Assembly (NCBI GenBank): GCA_021432635.1
Contig: MU270023.1
Span: 682,001-746,000, forward strand
Source of the DNA: Thozetella sp. PMI_491
Lineage: Eukaryota; Ascomycota; Sordariomycetes; Chaetosphaeriales; Chaetosphaeriaceae
Direction of reading: 5' to 3'
DNA: 64,000 nucleotides
Position numbers and translations under genes: made by a program. Shown here in pieces: positions 44,712 through 56,200 of the stretch (positions are counted from its first letter, which is position 1; each line of letters opens with the position of its first letter). The notes under the pieces were generated by a model. The model was not told the origin of the DNA. It made no database searches and saw only the letters and a program-made list of their open reading frames with translations.

Positions 44712-46616
44712 TCAGGGGCTGTCTTGGCCCATCTCCTTCACAAGGGCCCAGCACTTTCGCATCCCAGTTCCCATTGATTCTTCGTCGAGGGCTTCCGGAG
44801 ACAGCCACTTAGACGGGGGTTTGCCGGTCTTGGACGCTGGTGTCGCTGCTTCCTCGCCCTTAGTCTCCTCCAGCTCAAAGACGTGGACATGCATGGTGAG
44901 CTTCAAGTGAGAGAAGAGCCAAGGCACACAGCCAATCTCGCCAAGGTGTTTAAGATCACGGCCACCTGCCCCCAGAAGTGATGATACATATTCTAGTGCT
45001 TTCGCTTTGCGCACTTTGATTTTGGGCCAGTCCGCCTGAGGCATGCCTTGGCTCGGAAGCTCCCACAGCCCGGCCAGAAGCCCTTTATTCGGGCGCCGAT
45101 GGATTAGGTATTGGCCGTCCGGCCGGCGGATTGCACATACAAGGATTTGATCCTCCTTGACCTGCTTCTTCGCCTTCTTGAGTGGGAACTTCATGGCATG
45201 GTTGACAATGATCTTGAGTGCGTCCGGGTCTAGCTCCTTCGGGCTATCCTTCTTACCGAAGAATGCCGAGATCTTCGAGTTTTTCGTCGCCTTGGACTTG
45301 GTGCCGTTAGTTGGCTTCTTGGCACGGCCGACTGAGGAGTCGTCATCTCCGTCCGCGTCTGGCCCTGGCTCGCAGAGTATGCACAGATCCTCTATGTCTC
45401 CCATCTCCGGAGCAAGATCTGCCGTGCTGGTGAGACCCGCCCCGGTTGCCAGAGCCTGCCCTTCAGCATAGGCGCGACAAGTAGAGGTAACTGGGCAGGC
45501 CGAGCAATTTGGCTTCGGTGTGCAGATTGTGGCCCCCAACTCCATGAGGGCCTGGCCCCAGCGCCCAGGGCGGTCGCTCGGTGGAGGGGCATCTCCTGCA
45601 GCCTCGTCGTCCGAAGTGCCATCTCGGGCCACCGCATTGGCAAGGCCGTCTGCTGCCTGCCACAGATTGTCGATAACCTTCTTATCGGCCTTGGTGTCCC
45701 CGAGAATCCCGAGTTGTCGGCTCAAGACCCTCAACACGTTGCCGTCGACCATGGGGGCAGGATGACCGAAGACGATGGAAGAGATGGCCCCCCCGGTGTA
45801 GCGGCCCACTCCTGGGACCTTGGCTTCGAGCTCCGCTGCGCCCGATGGCAAAAGGCCCTTCATCTTGGCATCTCCCACGACCAATTTTGCGGCCTCGTGG
45901 ATGCGAGTTGCCCTACTGTAGTACCCCAGCCCACGCCAGGCGCTCAGTACCTCGTCAGGCTCGGCGCGGGCGAGGTCCTGGATAGTCGGCCACCGGGCCA
46001 TCCAAGAGTTCCAGTAGCCGATAACTGCGGCCACCCGTGTCTGCTGTAACATGATCTCGCTGATCCAGACCTCGTAGGCACGCCGCTCGAGGGCGTCGCG
46101 CAGCTGGGTGGCGTCCGTGAAGTCTGCGGGGTTGACCCAGGCCTTACGCCACGGCATTGCGCGGGCGCTGCTTACCGAGTCAAACCAGGCAAGGAGGGCA
46201 TCGCGGGCGATGCGGCCTTTGGCGCCATTTAGAAGCAGCGGGCGGTGGTAGGTAGGTGGGTGGGGCCGGGTCAGAGGAGTGGCCGCACCGGGAGAAGCTG
46301 GGGTTCCGGGGCTTTTGGGCAGGCCGCTGGCTACACGCCGTTGGTTCCTGGCAGCGGGTTTCGTGGTGGTTCCATTCCTTCGTCTTTTTGCCGGCGGCTC
46401 GTCAAGTTCGTCAAAATCGTCAAAATCCTCGTCCGACGACGAGGACGACGCGTCGTTGCTCTGCCACGCGTCGGACTCAGCTTCGGACGAGGACCGCGAC
46501 GAAGCCGACTCCCGAGCTTGGCGCTTCAAAGAACGGGTTGGGGCCTTGCTGCTGGCTTCGAAATGCGCGCCTCGCGTAGTCGCACGCACGCGAAGTTGCC
46601 TCGTCGTTGCTCTCAT
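44712..46616 (-). CDS. Adenine DNA glycosylase, MutY homologue
   Basis: Single exon, 634 aa from the ATG at 46616 (the open frame extends upstream without another ATG). It removes adenine mispaired with 8-oxoguanine in base-excision repair, in nucleus and probably mitochondria. A basic/acidic, low-complexity N-terminus (about 1-130) precedes the HhH glycosylase core: catalytic Glu187 in SEIMLQQTR, hairpin KVPGVGRYTGGA and catalytic Asp291 in PMVDGNVLRV. The [4Fe-4S] cysteines are 365, 371, 374 and 380, spaced X5-X2-X5 where X6-X2-X5 is usual. A Nudix-like C-terminal domain that recognises 8-oxoG follows (ILVCAIRRPDGQYLIHRRP, GLLAGLWELPS). An acidic insert splits the core just before the Fe-S loop. 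Confidence 0.93.
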   Translation of the reverse strand: MRATTRQLRVRATTRGAHFEASSKAPTRSLKRQARESASSRSSSEAESDAWQSNDASSSSSDEDFDDFDELDEPPAKRRRNGTTTKPAARNQRRVASGLPKSPGTPASPGAATPLTRPHPPTYHRPLLLNGAKGRIARDALLAWFDSVSSARAMPWRKAWVNPADFTDATQLRDALERRAYEVWISEIMLQQTRVAAVIGYWNSWMARWPTIQDLARAEPDEVLSAWRGLGYYSRATRIHEAAKLVVGDAKMKGLLPSGAAELEAKVPGVGRYTGGAISSIVFGHPAPMVDGNVLRVLSRQLGILGDTKADKKVIDNLWQAADGLANAVARDGTSDDEAAGDAPPPSDRPGRWGQALMELGATICTPKPNCSACPVTSTCRAYAEGQALATGAGLTSTADLAPEMGDIEDLCILCEPGPDADGDDDSSVGRAKKPTNGTKSKATKNSKISAFFGKKDSPKELDPDALKIIVNHAMKFPLKKAKKQVKEDQILVCAIRRPDGQYLIHRRPNKGLLAGLWELPSQGMPQADWPKIKVRKAKALEYVSSLLGAGGRDLKHLGEIGCVPWLFSHLKLTMHVHVFELEETKGEEAATPASKTGKPPSKWLSPEALDEESMGTGMRKCWALVKEMGQDSP

Positions 46617-46878
46617 GGCGGCTAGGGTGATATGACACGCGGAAAGGGCAGCCGGGACGCGTGCCGCAATCGTGGGGTCCAAAACATGCAACCCTAACCC
46701 TCCACATGAGCATCACTGGCTTGGCTGGATCGGCTCCCTTTACCTTGGATTCACTTGGCTTTTTACTTGGCTTCACTTGGCTTTCCTTGGCCTGCCTTGG
46801 CACTTTGCAGATCGACTGCGTTTTGATATGTACTAATTATTATTTCTATGTTACGCTTTTAATGCATCCTATGGCGCC

Positions 46879-48252
46879 CTATGGCCATATGCCCGTCACG
46901 AACGGGTCGACATGCGGGTAGTCTTTTGCCATTCCCATGATGACGCTCAACTCATCCTTGAGTAAATCTGAGCCGTCATTCCCATACTCCGAATATCTGC
47001 TAACCTCATGCCTCCGCAGCGCCACGGTCCACGGGAAGCTGGAGTGGGCCCCGCCCATGAAGGCGCTCGCCTTGAACATGACCAGGAAGTCCACCAGGGC
47101 CTGCTGATCGAAGGTCATCTCGTACAGCTTTCGCCGGTCCCACCCTTTAAGAAGGTCGTATTTTGTCAACACCGTGACGTTTCTTCCCTGCGTGCTCGGA
47201 TCCGCCGCGAGCCGCCGGTTCATGTCCTCGGCGAACGCATCGACCGGAGGCTGCTCTCCCGACGCGACGTACACCACATTGAGGTTCGTGCGCACCAGGT
47301 TCTGATACTGCTGCTCGAACTGCTCCTCCTGGCGCGAGAAGCGCCACTCCGACGGTGGCCATGCCCAGATGGCATCCTTCTCGAGCCGCAGGTGCGCGCC
47401 GTAAAAGGCGTTCGGATTGATGGCCTTGGAGGGATCGATGGGCAGCCCGTAGCGCTTTTTCAGCTCGAAGAGGACCCTTGCGGCTAGGGCGCGTGTGTCG
47501 CTCCGGAAGGACAGGATCTTGCCGAATTCGTTCATGAAGGGGACGCCGTCAGAGTGTACCGGATACTCCATGAAGGACTGCTCGAGCTTGATGTGCAACG
47601 GGTCCTCGGCCGAAACCTGTATCGACTGTCTCTCTAGCCACTGGTCGAAGTCGCGCCTCCAGGTGTTGGGGTGCTGCAGACCCGCCACAGGGTGGCCCGG
47701 CTCGAACTGGTCTCCCAGGAGGCTCAATGGTTCCACCGATCGCTGGTGGTAATTGGGGAAGTCGTGCACGCTGTCGTAGATGCGCATCCCCGGGCAGCCC
47801 TCGGATAATCGTGTGATGAAGGCCTGCCGGTCGAATAGGTAGTCGAGAGGCACCTCGTTCGCGGTCTCGATGTCGGTGATGTCATTGGCGTTGCGTAGTG
47901 CCATGGACGGCACGACGATTGCACCGCCACCCTGGATCGCATACCGGATGCATTTTAATATCTGGTTGCGCAACATGCCGATGCCACCGTGCTGCTCTTC
48001 GCAGGTGAACAGCAGACCCTCGCGAAACTGCGTCCGCGCGCATACCTCTCGGATGGGGGCGTAGTCGATGGGTGCAGGGAACTCGACGTTCATCGCCTCC
48101 TTGAGAAAGGAAGCCTCCGCCTGCTCTTCCCTGTGGCCCGGGATGAGGATTGTGTAGAGCGCATCTTGAACAAAGAAAACCCGCAGACACCAGATGAGGA
48201 CCAGAGAGGCTGCCAAATAGAATGCCACCGCTCGCGGATCTTGGCACAGCAT
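46879..48252 (-). CDS. Type II membrane protein, O-fucosyltransferase-like
   Basis: 457 aa, single exon. An uncleaved signal anchor at about residues 8-28 (VAFYLAASLVLIWCLRVFF) suggests a Golgi type II protein. Features of the GT65/GT68-like (PF10250) fold are GGIGMLRNQILKCIRYAI near the N-terminus, a central FYGAHLRLEKDAI with conserved His and Arg, and a C-terminal SAFMGGAHSSFPWTVALRR, which fits the nucleotide-sugar site. Proteins of this type in Aspergillus and relatives are mostly uncharacterised. GDP-fucose use is inferred from fold only; another GDP-sugar is possible. Its 3' end faces the MutY gene start, about 260 bp away. Confidence 0.75.
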   Translation of the reverse strand: MLCQDPRAVAFYLAASLVLIWCLRVFFVQDALYTILIPGHREEQAEASFLKEAMNVEFPAPIDYAPIREVCARTQFREGLLFTCEEQHGGIGMLRNQILKCIRYAIQGGGAIVVPSMALRNANDITDIETANEVPLDYLFDRQAFITRLSEGCPGMRIYDSVHDFPNYHQRSVEPLSLLGDQFEPGHPVAGLQHPNTWRRDFDQWLERQSIQVSAEDPLHIKLEQSFMEYPVHSDGVPFMNEFGKILSFRSDTRALAARVLFELKKRYGLPIDPSKAINPNAFYGAHLRLEKDAIWAWPPSEWRFSRQEEQFEQQYQNLVRTNLNVVYVASGEQPPVDAFAEDMNRRLAADPSTQGRNVTVLTKYDLLKGWDRRKLYEMTFDQQALVDFLVMFKASAFMGGAHSSFPWTVALRRHEVSRYSEYGNDGSDLLKDELSVIMGMAKDYPHVDPFVTGIWP

Positions 48253-50936
48253 CGTCGTCGTTCAAGCAAGCAAAAGAAGGACCTGCACCAATGATACCTC
48301 AGAACGGAAAACCCCAACGGGAAGCCAAGAGAACCAAGAGATTTCAAGAGATCCAGTGAACGCGGGAGATTGGCAGCCACGGGTTTATCAGGAAGCTTAG
48401 CTGTGCTTGGCGGTTCATGAGAGTACGTGTGGGGTTACCTTTTGCGATGCGAGTTTCAGTCCCGTTTCACGCTATGGACGGTTCTACCGGTTCCAGCACG
48501 TTTAAAGTTGCCAGTTGGGCCCCATCTTCCCCAAAGCGCTTCTAGACGCTAGCGATCTGCAGCCAAAAAAGTGGGACGATCGCCCCCCAATTGCACCTTG
48601 GCCCTGTCAGCTTCACTCGCTTGTCACTCGCCTGCTCGCCTGAAGTGCCCGCCCTCTAGCCTGCAGGTTACCCCTTCGATGGAGAAAAAAGGGGGATAAA
48701 ACGCGTCACACGTCGGTCCGAGCTCGCTGCTCTCTGCTTACTCCATCGCGTTCCTGCATCACCCTTACCCTAAACTACTCCGTACTGTCGGAGTGCAATA
48801 GGCCCCAGACCCGGTGGCCTAGGTGCCCTGGGGAAAAGGAGGGGCCTAGGCCCGGAACCTTTGTTGCCTTGTCTGGTTTGGTTTCAACTCGCTGTGGTTC
48901 GGCCAGAAGCCTGACTCCAATCAGCTTAGCCTACCTGTCAAGTCTTGGGCAAACTCAGGTGAGACGAGGAAGGCGGCTAGGTGAGACTAGATTCCATCCC
49001 TAGAAGTTTGGGTCGGTAAGTTTACCCAAATGGCTGAATGGAGTCCCGCCACGCTGTGGCTGGCTCCCTCTTTTCCATCTTTCTAGCCACCACCACCACT
49101 GCCGCCCTGAGAGCCGACTGACCGGCGGCTTCAGAACTCCGTGCCGGGACCGAGTCATGACGGATAGGTTCGGCGCTCTGTAGAACCGTTCCTTTCACGC
49201 TCGGGCTTCCCGAACTAAGGACCTAGGGGCAACTGGCGACGGATCCGGCTAGGCGGTAGTAGCCAAGCGTCGCATTGCCTGGAGGACGAGGAGCTTCTTC
49301 GTAAGAGCAACGGTCCGGATGATGCCCAACCTCCTCGGTGACGCATGCGCCAAGGACATCTACGCTTGAGCGCAGGTTCGGCGACTGGAAGCCGTCGAGC
49401 GAGCTCGTGCAAGCCAAGAGGCACGGTCCAAAATGTCGCGTCCGCGCCGCCATCTTAGTGCTGACCTCGAAGTTTCTCAACCCGCCCAATGCGTTCCAGC
49501 TGGACAACACATTGGGAGCCTCATCGTTTCCTTCTGCACAAGCCGTCTACCCCGCATGCCTGGAGCATCCCGCAACGGGGCACTATCGGAAGTTCACTAT
49601 TGATCTACATAGCGATAGTGCAAGCCCGCATGCACCTCTTCGGGCTAGGGGATCTTAGTTGCCGGCGCGCCGTTGCACCCTCTATCCATCCAACCACATC
49701 TTCTGAGAAAAGACGCGTCGCGACCTCGAATGATATTACGCAATGAGCACGGTTCTCGAGCTGGGAGCTTGGTGCTAATATTTTGCTGGCCAAATCCTGG
49801 TATTCGTGGGGTTTCCAGCCGATTTTACACCACCAAGGCCATTTTGGATTTGCAGCGACCTTTGCGGTAAGCATACGTATTTGAAGTGCGGCTACGGGAA
49901 GTTGGGTTGCAGCTAGCATTGATGAATGCACCCACCTAACTTGTGTAGGATAGACGAGAGGTGGAAACCGGGGACTAAAATGAGTCGATTCTAGCGGTTC
50001 ACAGAGCTCGCTGTGTCAATACCAAGATTTTCGCTAGGCTCACCTGGTAAGGTTGCCCCTAGCAACCCCACCACTGCTCCTGCCTACGCTTTTATTTAGT
50101 CTATAATAAATGCGTTAAATTTATACAGCGCCTTCATTGGGGAATAGATTTATATTATAGAATAATTATAAGATGCATCTGTTCTACTCATCGTCTCCAT
50201 ACTCTCACTCCCTCTCCTTATCCAATATGTTAAGCTGCTAAAAAGTAGCTTAGCAAAAAAGAAATAGGGCATCTCTCAAATAGCTTACAACCCAGAGCCA
50301 AGCAGCAGCTATTGCCATTCTCTTAGACTTGGCCTTCTGAGCCCGGCAAGGCCTGCAAGCCTAAAGCGAAATGCGGAGGATCTCGAAACTTTGAAGTTTA
50401 GGAAGCAGGGCAGTTCGAAGGACCACGCTGCCAGAATTATCCTTAACAGGGCCAGTCCTATAGGGGAGCGCACGCTTTCGAAGTGTCCATCTTCTTGGTC
50501 ATGAAGCGGCTTACAGCCATCTAGGAAGTGTGAGAGCAATTGGATGGCAAAAATAATAGCCTATGGTATATATGGACGAATTAAGACTTCCAAGACCGAC
50601 CATATCGACTCTGCAGTACCCCGGCAACGAAAGACAAGCCAGGGAAACCGTCGAGATGGCTCGACCAAATATCGTATCTCACAGACCAGCTCACTTTCGA
50701 TGAAATTTCACTCTGATGCTGTGGTCATGTGCCGGCTGCCCATGGCGTTCCCCCCAAGACATCGAATACTGAGTGGCGGGCTTCTATTCACGCTTCCTAG
50801 ACAGTCAACTTAGATCAGATTCGAGATGGCCCGTCCATCGTGGTGGAGATAAAGCGACATGCTAAGGATCTTGAAAAATCAGTTGACGCCCAAAACTCCT
50901 CAGTGACTCCTCGTTCTGTTTAGCCAGATGTTGCTA
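48253..50936. other. 2.7-kb gene-poor spacer with repeat copy
   Basis: Contains repeat copy A (49985-50150) and AT-rich DNA next to it (50090-50270). Frames at 49223-49931 overlap on both strands without domain support. No RNA gene recognised. Confidence 0.5.
49985..50150 (+). repeat. Dispersed repeat, copy A
   Basis: Shares long ordered blocks with the reverse complement of about 59745-59895: AGCGGTTCACAG, CTGTGTCAATACC, CTCCTGCCTAC/CTCCTACCTAC, and ATAATAAA(T/C)GCGTTAAAT. Most differences are transitions (C/T, G/A). It is part of a larger unknown element; no ends or coding capacity are visible. Confidence 0.75.
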
Positions 50937-52108
50937 CTACTTCTCTATCAGGCCGCTCAGAGGCTTGCAATCAGGCTGGTACCGGGGAAGCGAAGACGAG
51001 GCCATGGTTCCTGGCCTTCTCCACGAACCGTTCGATACGACTGCTTCAACCGCGCCAGGATATTCCTGGGTGGGGTGAAGCGGAGACGGCAATTCCGACG
51101 GCCCGTTTTGAGAGACGACGTATACCGGGGGTGGCCGCCGCGGCGGTGGTGGTGAGATGGTGGGAAGCTCCATTCTCTCCCCATCGTTGTCAAGCTCTAT
51201 CGTCTCTTGATGGTTGTTAAGTCCCATCGCCATCTCGGGGATGTTCTGGGCCTGTATCTTGTCCTCTCTTATCCCTCCAACTCTCCGAGTCAGGGCAACT
51301 CTTAAGCGGATACCCAAGCTAACGGTATAGATGAATGAGAGGCTGTGGATTCAGTAAGTAAAGGTCATCCTGAAGTAAACATGATGTTGATACTGCACTA
51401 GGGTGTTGGTATACGAACAATAATACGAGGGTGATCCAGAAATATGCCTGTGGTAATTTGCAGTAGCGGTCTAATGAGCCACTGTGTCCGTCGGGCGAAA
51501 ACGAAGGCACTCCGTTAGAAGTGGCATCTTGCTATATTAGTAAAGGCGCAATAACAACACCCGATGTCTTGATAACCAAGAGGAGTCTAGTACTTACGGC
51601 TAAGGTTGTGACAGTTCCAGGGGAGGCCGCCGAGAACTAGCGCGACAAAAGCGGCTACCATCATAATGGAGCTCGCCACGTCGTACATGATGAACATGAA
51701 GACGCATCCTCGCCTCTCGTAGCCGAGGAAGTGGCGCCCGTACCAGCTTGAGAATACGACGGCAATGAGAGCCACTCCAGCCTAACAGGACAAAGCTCAA
51801 AGTCTTAGCCTTTGCCGAAACTGCAGTACAAAATCGACGAAGACTTGGGGAGGGAGGCCATTTAGGAGAAGGTGGTACATCGACTACAAACGGGGTTAGA
51901 TACGGGTACCTACAAAGACACAAGCTGCCACCAATATACCCGAGCCATCGTACCTGAATGATGCCAAGAATACAGTCAGGTAGACACTCATACCAACGTT
52001 CGCAGCGCACAGCAAAAACTGGATAGCCCGCCAGAGCTGAATTTGTCGGCTTAACCTCCGGACCGCCGAGGACGGATGGGGTTCAGGCCGGTTTGGGCAT
52101 GTGGACAT
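50937..52108 (-). CDS. MARVEL-like 4-TM protein with Pro-rich tail
   Basis: 289 aa. Exons on the minus strand: 52108-51914, 51781-51598, 51527-51419 and 51318-50937. Exons 1-3 hold four membrane segments: AIQFLLCAANVGMSVYLTVFL; SGILVAACVFV through AGVALIAVVF; VASSIMMVAAFVALVLGG; and YFWITLVLFLGIRL. The tail is hydrophilic with PPPPRRPPP and Ser/Pro-rich sequence. The last two joins (AAG acceptor at 51528; GTTCGT donor at 51418) were chosen for frame and for the fourth helix, and are less sure than the rest. The layout recalls fungal MARVEL-domain proteins of the plasma membrane. Start: ATG 52108, MSTCPNRPEP. Confidence 0.65.
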
Positions 52109-53212
52109 TGTGATAGCGGTTTGATTCGCGTATCGTAAGAAGACGATACTGAAAGAAGCTTTGAAATGGGACTAAATACCCGACGGAAGGCCAAATATTG
52201 CACTGCTGCAACAAATATTGGGGACGCGGGGAAGGGCTCATCTTCCGGGGCTGTGCTGCGATACGTCGTCATCAGACCCTTATGAATACTCAAGCTGAGC
52301 GACCGGCTTACTGAGTTATCGGCCCAATATTTGACCGGCTACAGACCAAATTGACTACACTTCGACTTCCACATTCCAGCTAGCAGCCTGGCATAGAAAA
52401 AGAGTTCGATGCCACAAACGACTATGTCAGACCAATTACCCAATTAGGAGGGAGGAAGGTCAGCAGACCTAGGTCAAGGTTTCCGCTGTATTAAATTTAC
52501 AACTGTTTGTAGCCAGCTGCCTTGTCTTTAGCAAGCTTCCACCCGTCCGGCTTACACGAGAGCCAGCTTCTGTACGACCGAACCCAGCTGCTGTAAAGGA
52601 TAAATAGCTGGCCTTCCGGCCATCTACGGAGGATATGGGTCAGGCAAGCATCAAGCAATCTCAATCTCTCGTTCTCTAGCCAATACAGCTATATATTAGC
52701 CCTACGCTTTTAGCCATTAGCCCTACGCTTTTAGCCATTACCTTCGTCGGTTCCATAAGTGCTCATAGACTATTTCCTCAGTCGATTGCTACCCGCGATA
52801 AAACGGATGATCCCGGCCCGGATCTAGTAGCTAGAGATTCTAGAAGGTGCAACCTCCTCCCTTCAAAAGGACCTAAGCTACGACTTCGCTGCATACTACA
52901 ACTCTCAGTGTCGTAGCGGTGACTGATTTCGGTTGTCCTAAATTTCTTTGGGGAATCTTGACTTGCGAACCGGTAAATCCCTAGTGGTGACTCGGTCGTT
53001 CCGACTGGGATGTGGTAGCCTCTGACTCGGTGATCTTAGGGTGTAGCGTTTGTATGGACTTACGGAGTACTCGCCCTAAACAATGGCACCCGGCCCCCCC
53101 AAAAATTATGGCCAGGAGAAGGATGCTTGGTGACACTGGTGGCTAGACGAGGGAAGCCATCGTCTTGTTTCTAAGTAGACATGGAACGTACGGTGAGACG
53201 AAACTGTGTTAA
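52109..53212. other. Intergenic, with short tandem repeat
   Basis: No gene with domain support. It should carry the MARVEL-like gene promoter and the ABC transporter terminator. A 21-bp direct duplication is at 52697-52738. Confidence 0.5.
52697..52738 (+). repeat. Perfect 21-bp tandem duplication
   Basis: Two adjacent exact copies, 52697-52717 and 52718-52738, each starting TAGCCCTACGCTTTTAGCC. In an otherwise unremarkable spacer; probably a recent replication slip. Confidence 0.85.
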
Positions 53213-56200
53213 CTACAGCTGCCACCAGCTTTGCTTCACCTTCTCATCCTCCTCCAACACATGGTTATCTGTCACAACGTTCATAAACACCCACTCCAGC
53301 GTGGCACTTCCAACGGCATAATATCCGATTCCTAGATCTTTCTTGCTCGCCTCCAACTTCTCAATAATCGCCGCAATACCACCAACCGCCACGCTTCCCT
53401 CGCCATTTCGGGTGTCGCCGGTTTCATCCGCATCTCGCACACCATTCTCATCGCTCCCCCGACCATCGCTCAGCCTCTCATTTTCACTCTCTTCCCTCTG
53501 TCCCGTCCCACCCCCTTTCGGCCTCCTCACCACGCCCTGATCGACCGGAACGCTGAAGCGCACCTGTCCTCCTAGGCTCTCGCCATCGAGCAGGGCGCCT
53601 GCGGGCCCGAGCTCCCGCCGAACCCAGTCCTCAAGCAGCTGCACCTCTTCGGGGTCCGACAGCGGCGCCGTTGCCAGGATCAGCGAAATGTGGTGCTGGG
53701 CGCTGTAGGCGGCACGCAGGGCCTGTGTACTGCCAATCGCAAGAAGACGGCGTGAGAGGATAGCAGCACGGGTGGCGAGGGCGTCAGCTTCTTCCATAGA
53801 GTGGGTCTGTTGTGGGAGAAGAGGTTAGCATGGGGTGTCTATTGTGGGAGCTGAGTTGGCAGACGAGGGGGCCTTGGCAGGCGTGTGGGAGCCTTACGGT
53901 CAGCAACAGCGAGCGACCCGGCGCGATGGCAGCTAAGGTGCGCCACATGGTGCGTTTGGAGATTACGTCCATGGAAGAGCTGGGCTCGTCGAGGAGGAGG
54001 ATGTCCGGGTTGCCTGCATATGGAGCAGAAGTTCAGTATTCACACTCCATGTCGAAGAATGCATCATCACACGTTCAGACAAGCCGACTTACCAAGCAAT
54101 GCAATAGCCAGACTAAGTTTCCGTTTATTTCCGCCCGACAGTTTCGCAGCGAGACGATCCGCGTACGCTTCCAGACCCATCTTGGCCATGACCAAGTCGA
54201 CGTCCGCAGCAACGCTCGCAATGCCTTTGGCGCGGCAGTAGAAGAAGAGGTGTTCACGGACTGTCATCGGATCGAGGGCGTCAAATTGTGGACACACTGG
54301 CATCATCAGCAGAAGTCCCCGCACACTCAAAGGCCGTCCCGCTGCTTACCACCGAGATACCTCTGCGCCTCGCCCACTCGTCCTCGAACCTCGACCCCTT
54401 TCACGAGTATCCTCCCATGATCAGCATTTAACTCACCACGAATAAGGTTCACAATCGTCGTCTTCCCCGCGCCGTTCGGCCCTAACAGTGCCAGGATCTC
54501 GCCATTGCCCAATCCCAGGCTGACATCGTCAACCGCGGTCATCGTGCCAAAGCTCTTTGTGACATGCAGCAAGCGCAGCAAATCCGCCTCGCTCTCCTCG
54601 GTACGCTGCGCTTCGGCTGCGACACTAGGATGAGGTCCCTGGATCGCAGACTCCTCGGCGTCTCTTATGGACCCACCTACGCGGGCGGTGTTGTGTGGGA
54701 AGATGGATATCTCTCCGCGGTCGAGCCAGAGGAGCAGTGCAAAGAGGAAGATGATCTGAATAATCAGATAGAGGATAGGCGAGCCATACGCGTAAATTGA
54801 GCCAGGGTACGCGACCTGCACATTATTATGGCACGCGGCGAGGTAGATGTTCAGCCCCACGAGAATGGCGCGAAAGACGTTGCCGATGGGGAAGATGAGT
54901 CCGAGCGTGAAAGTCGTGGCGTCCTCGGTGGACTGGAGACTACCTGCCGGAGTGAAAGCTAGTTCGAGCTGCAAGATACCGGGGTTAGCAAGCTTGTGTG
55001 TCTGGGCAGTTAGGTAAATGGAAGCCGGAAAATGTAGTTTACTCACCGCCAGTGTCATGGTCAACAGGGCAAGCATTACAGCCATGATGCCTACAGAGAA
55101 AGCGAATGCCGCGAGCTGCGACTTGGCCATGGTGGAGATCACGAGGCCCATCAATAAGGCTGCGAGCCCGTATAGCGCCAAGACGGGGAAGAAATACCCC
55201 ACAGAGTACCAGTATGGTATCTCCTTCCATGTAGTGATCGTGGCGCAAGCCGATATCACCACGATGAATGCGGCGTCGAACACTACGTACGCTATCCACA
55301 TCGGCAAGGACCGGATGCCATTAGAATACTGCAGGGCCCTGACGCGGCGGATGCGTTCATATGTCGGGTAGAGCGCGAACAGGGCAGGATACACTGCTTG
55401 AACGAGGCAGAAATACTAGAAGCAGGGGAGATGTTAGCGACGCGCGACCGACATCCCGAGAACTGTGATAAGATGGGACTCACAGCGGCATACGAAAGGC
55501 TGTTACCGGCAGAGGGCTGTATCCGGCTGTCAGCAAGGTCACAGAACGGTTTGTGATAGGGGTCCTCGGCCAGGACTAACCGAGAACAAAGAGCTTAGGA
55601 ACTGATGCGCGCCGTCAATCTTGACTCCAGAGCGGACCTGGCTCCAGAGATTAAGCATAACGAGGGCGGGATACATGCCCAGCTCCGCATCGTAGGCAAG
55701 TGTCGGCTGGCTCGAACCATCGCCCATCCAGATCGCCCCTGGAGTGATGTTAACGGACGATCCACGAACGAAGTCTTGGAATTGGCCGAAGTTGTTTCGA
55801 AAAATGAATTGGCTCGGGTAAGCTGCTAGGTTATACCCTTCTCCAATGGGATAATTAGCGGTCACATTGTAAATTGTGGTATTCTCGTTTAGTGGCCCCG
55901 CAACGATCTCGGTCGGAGTAGTTAACGAGTCACTTGATAGTAGAGGGCCCGGCCCGAGGCGGAAGGGAGTAGGCTTGTATGCATCGGCGAGAATGTCAAT
56001 ACAGTTCGGAGTGTGGTAAAACTCGAGGAAACGATCGAGGGCTGGCGTTACCGCGATAGGAAGTGCGAAGGCAAAGAAGTGCGGCCACCATCTACGGCGG
56101 AGGATAATTACACGTTTGCGCAGCAACACTTGAAATTGGGTCCAGAACGAGGCAGGTTGCGCATGCGAAAGCTGGCCGCTACCGTCGACAGCTTTCGACT

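Noticed and set aside
46245-46635. Three long plus-strand frames opposite the 5' part of the MutY gene
   Set aside because: Shadows of the low-complexity Ser/Asp-rich N-terminus on the coding strand.
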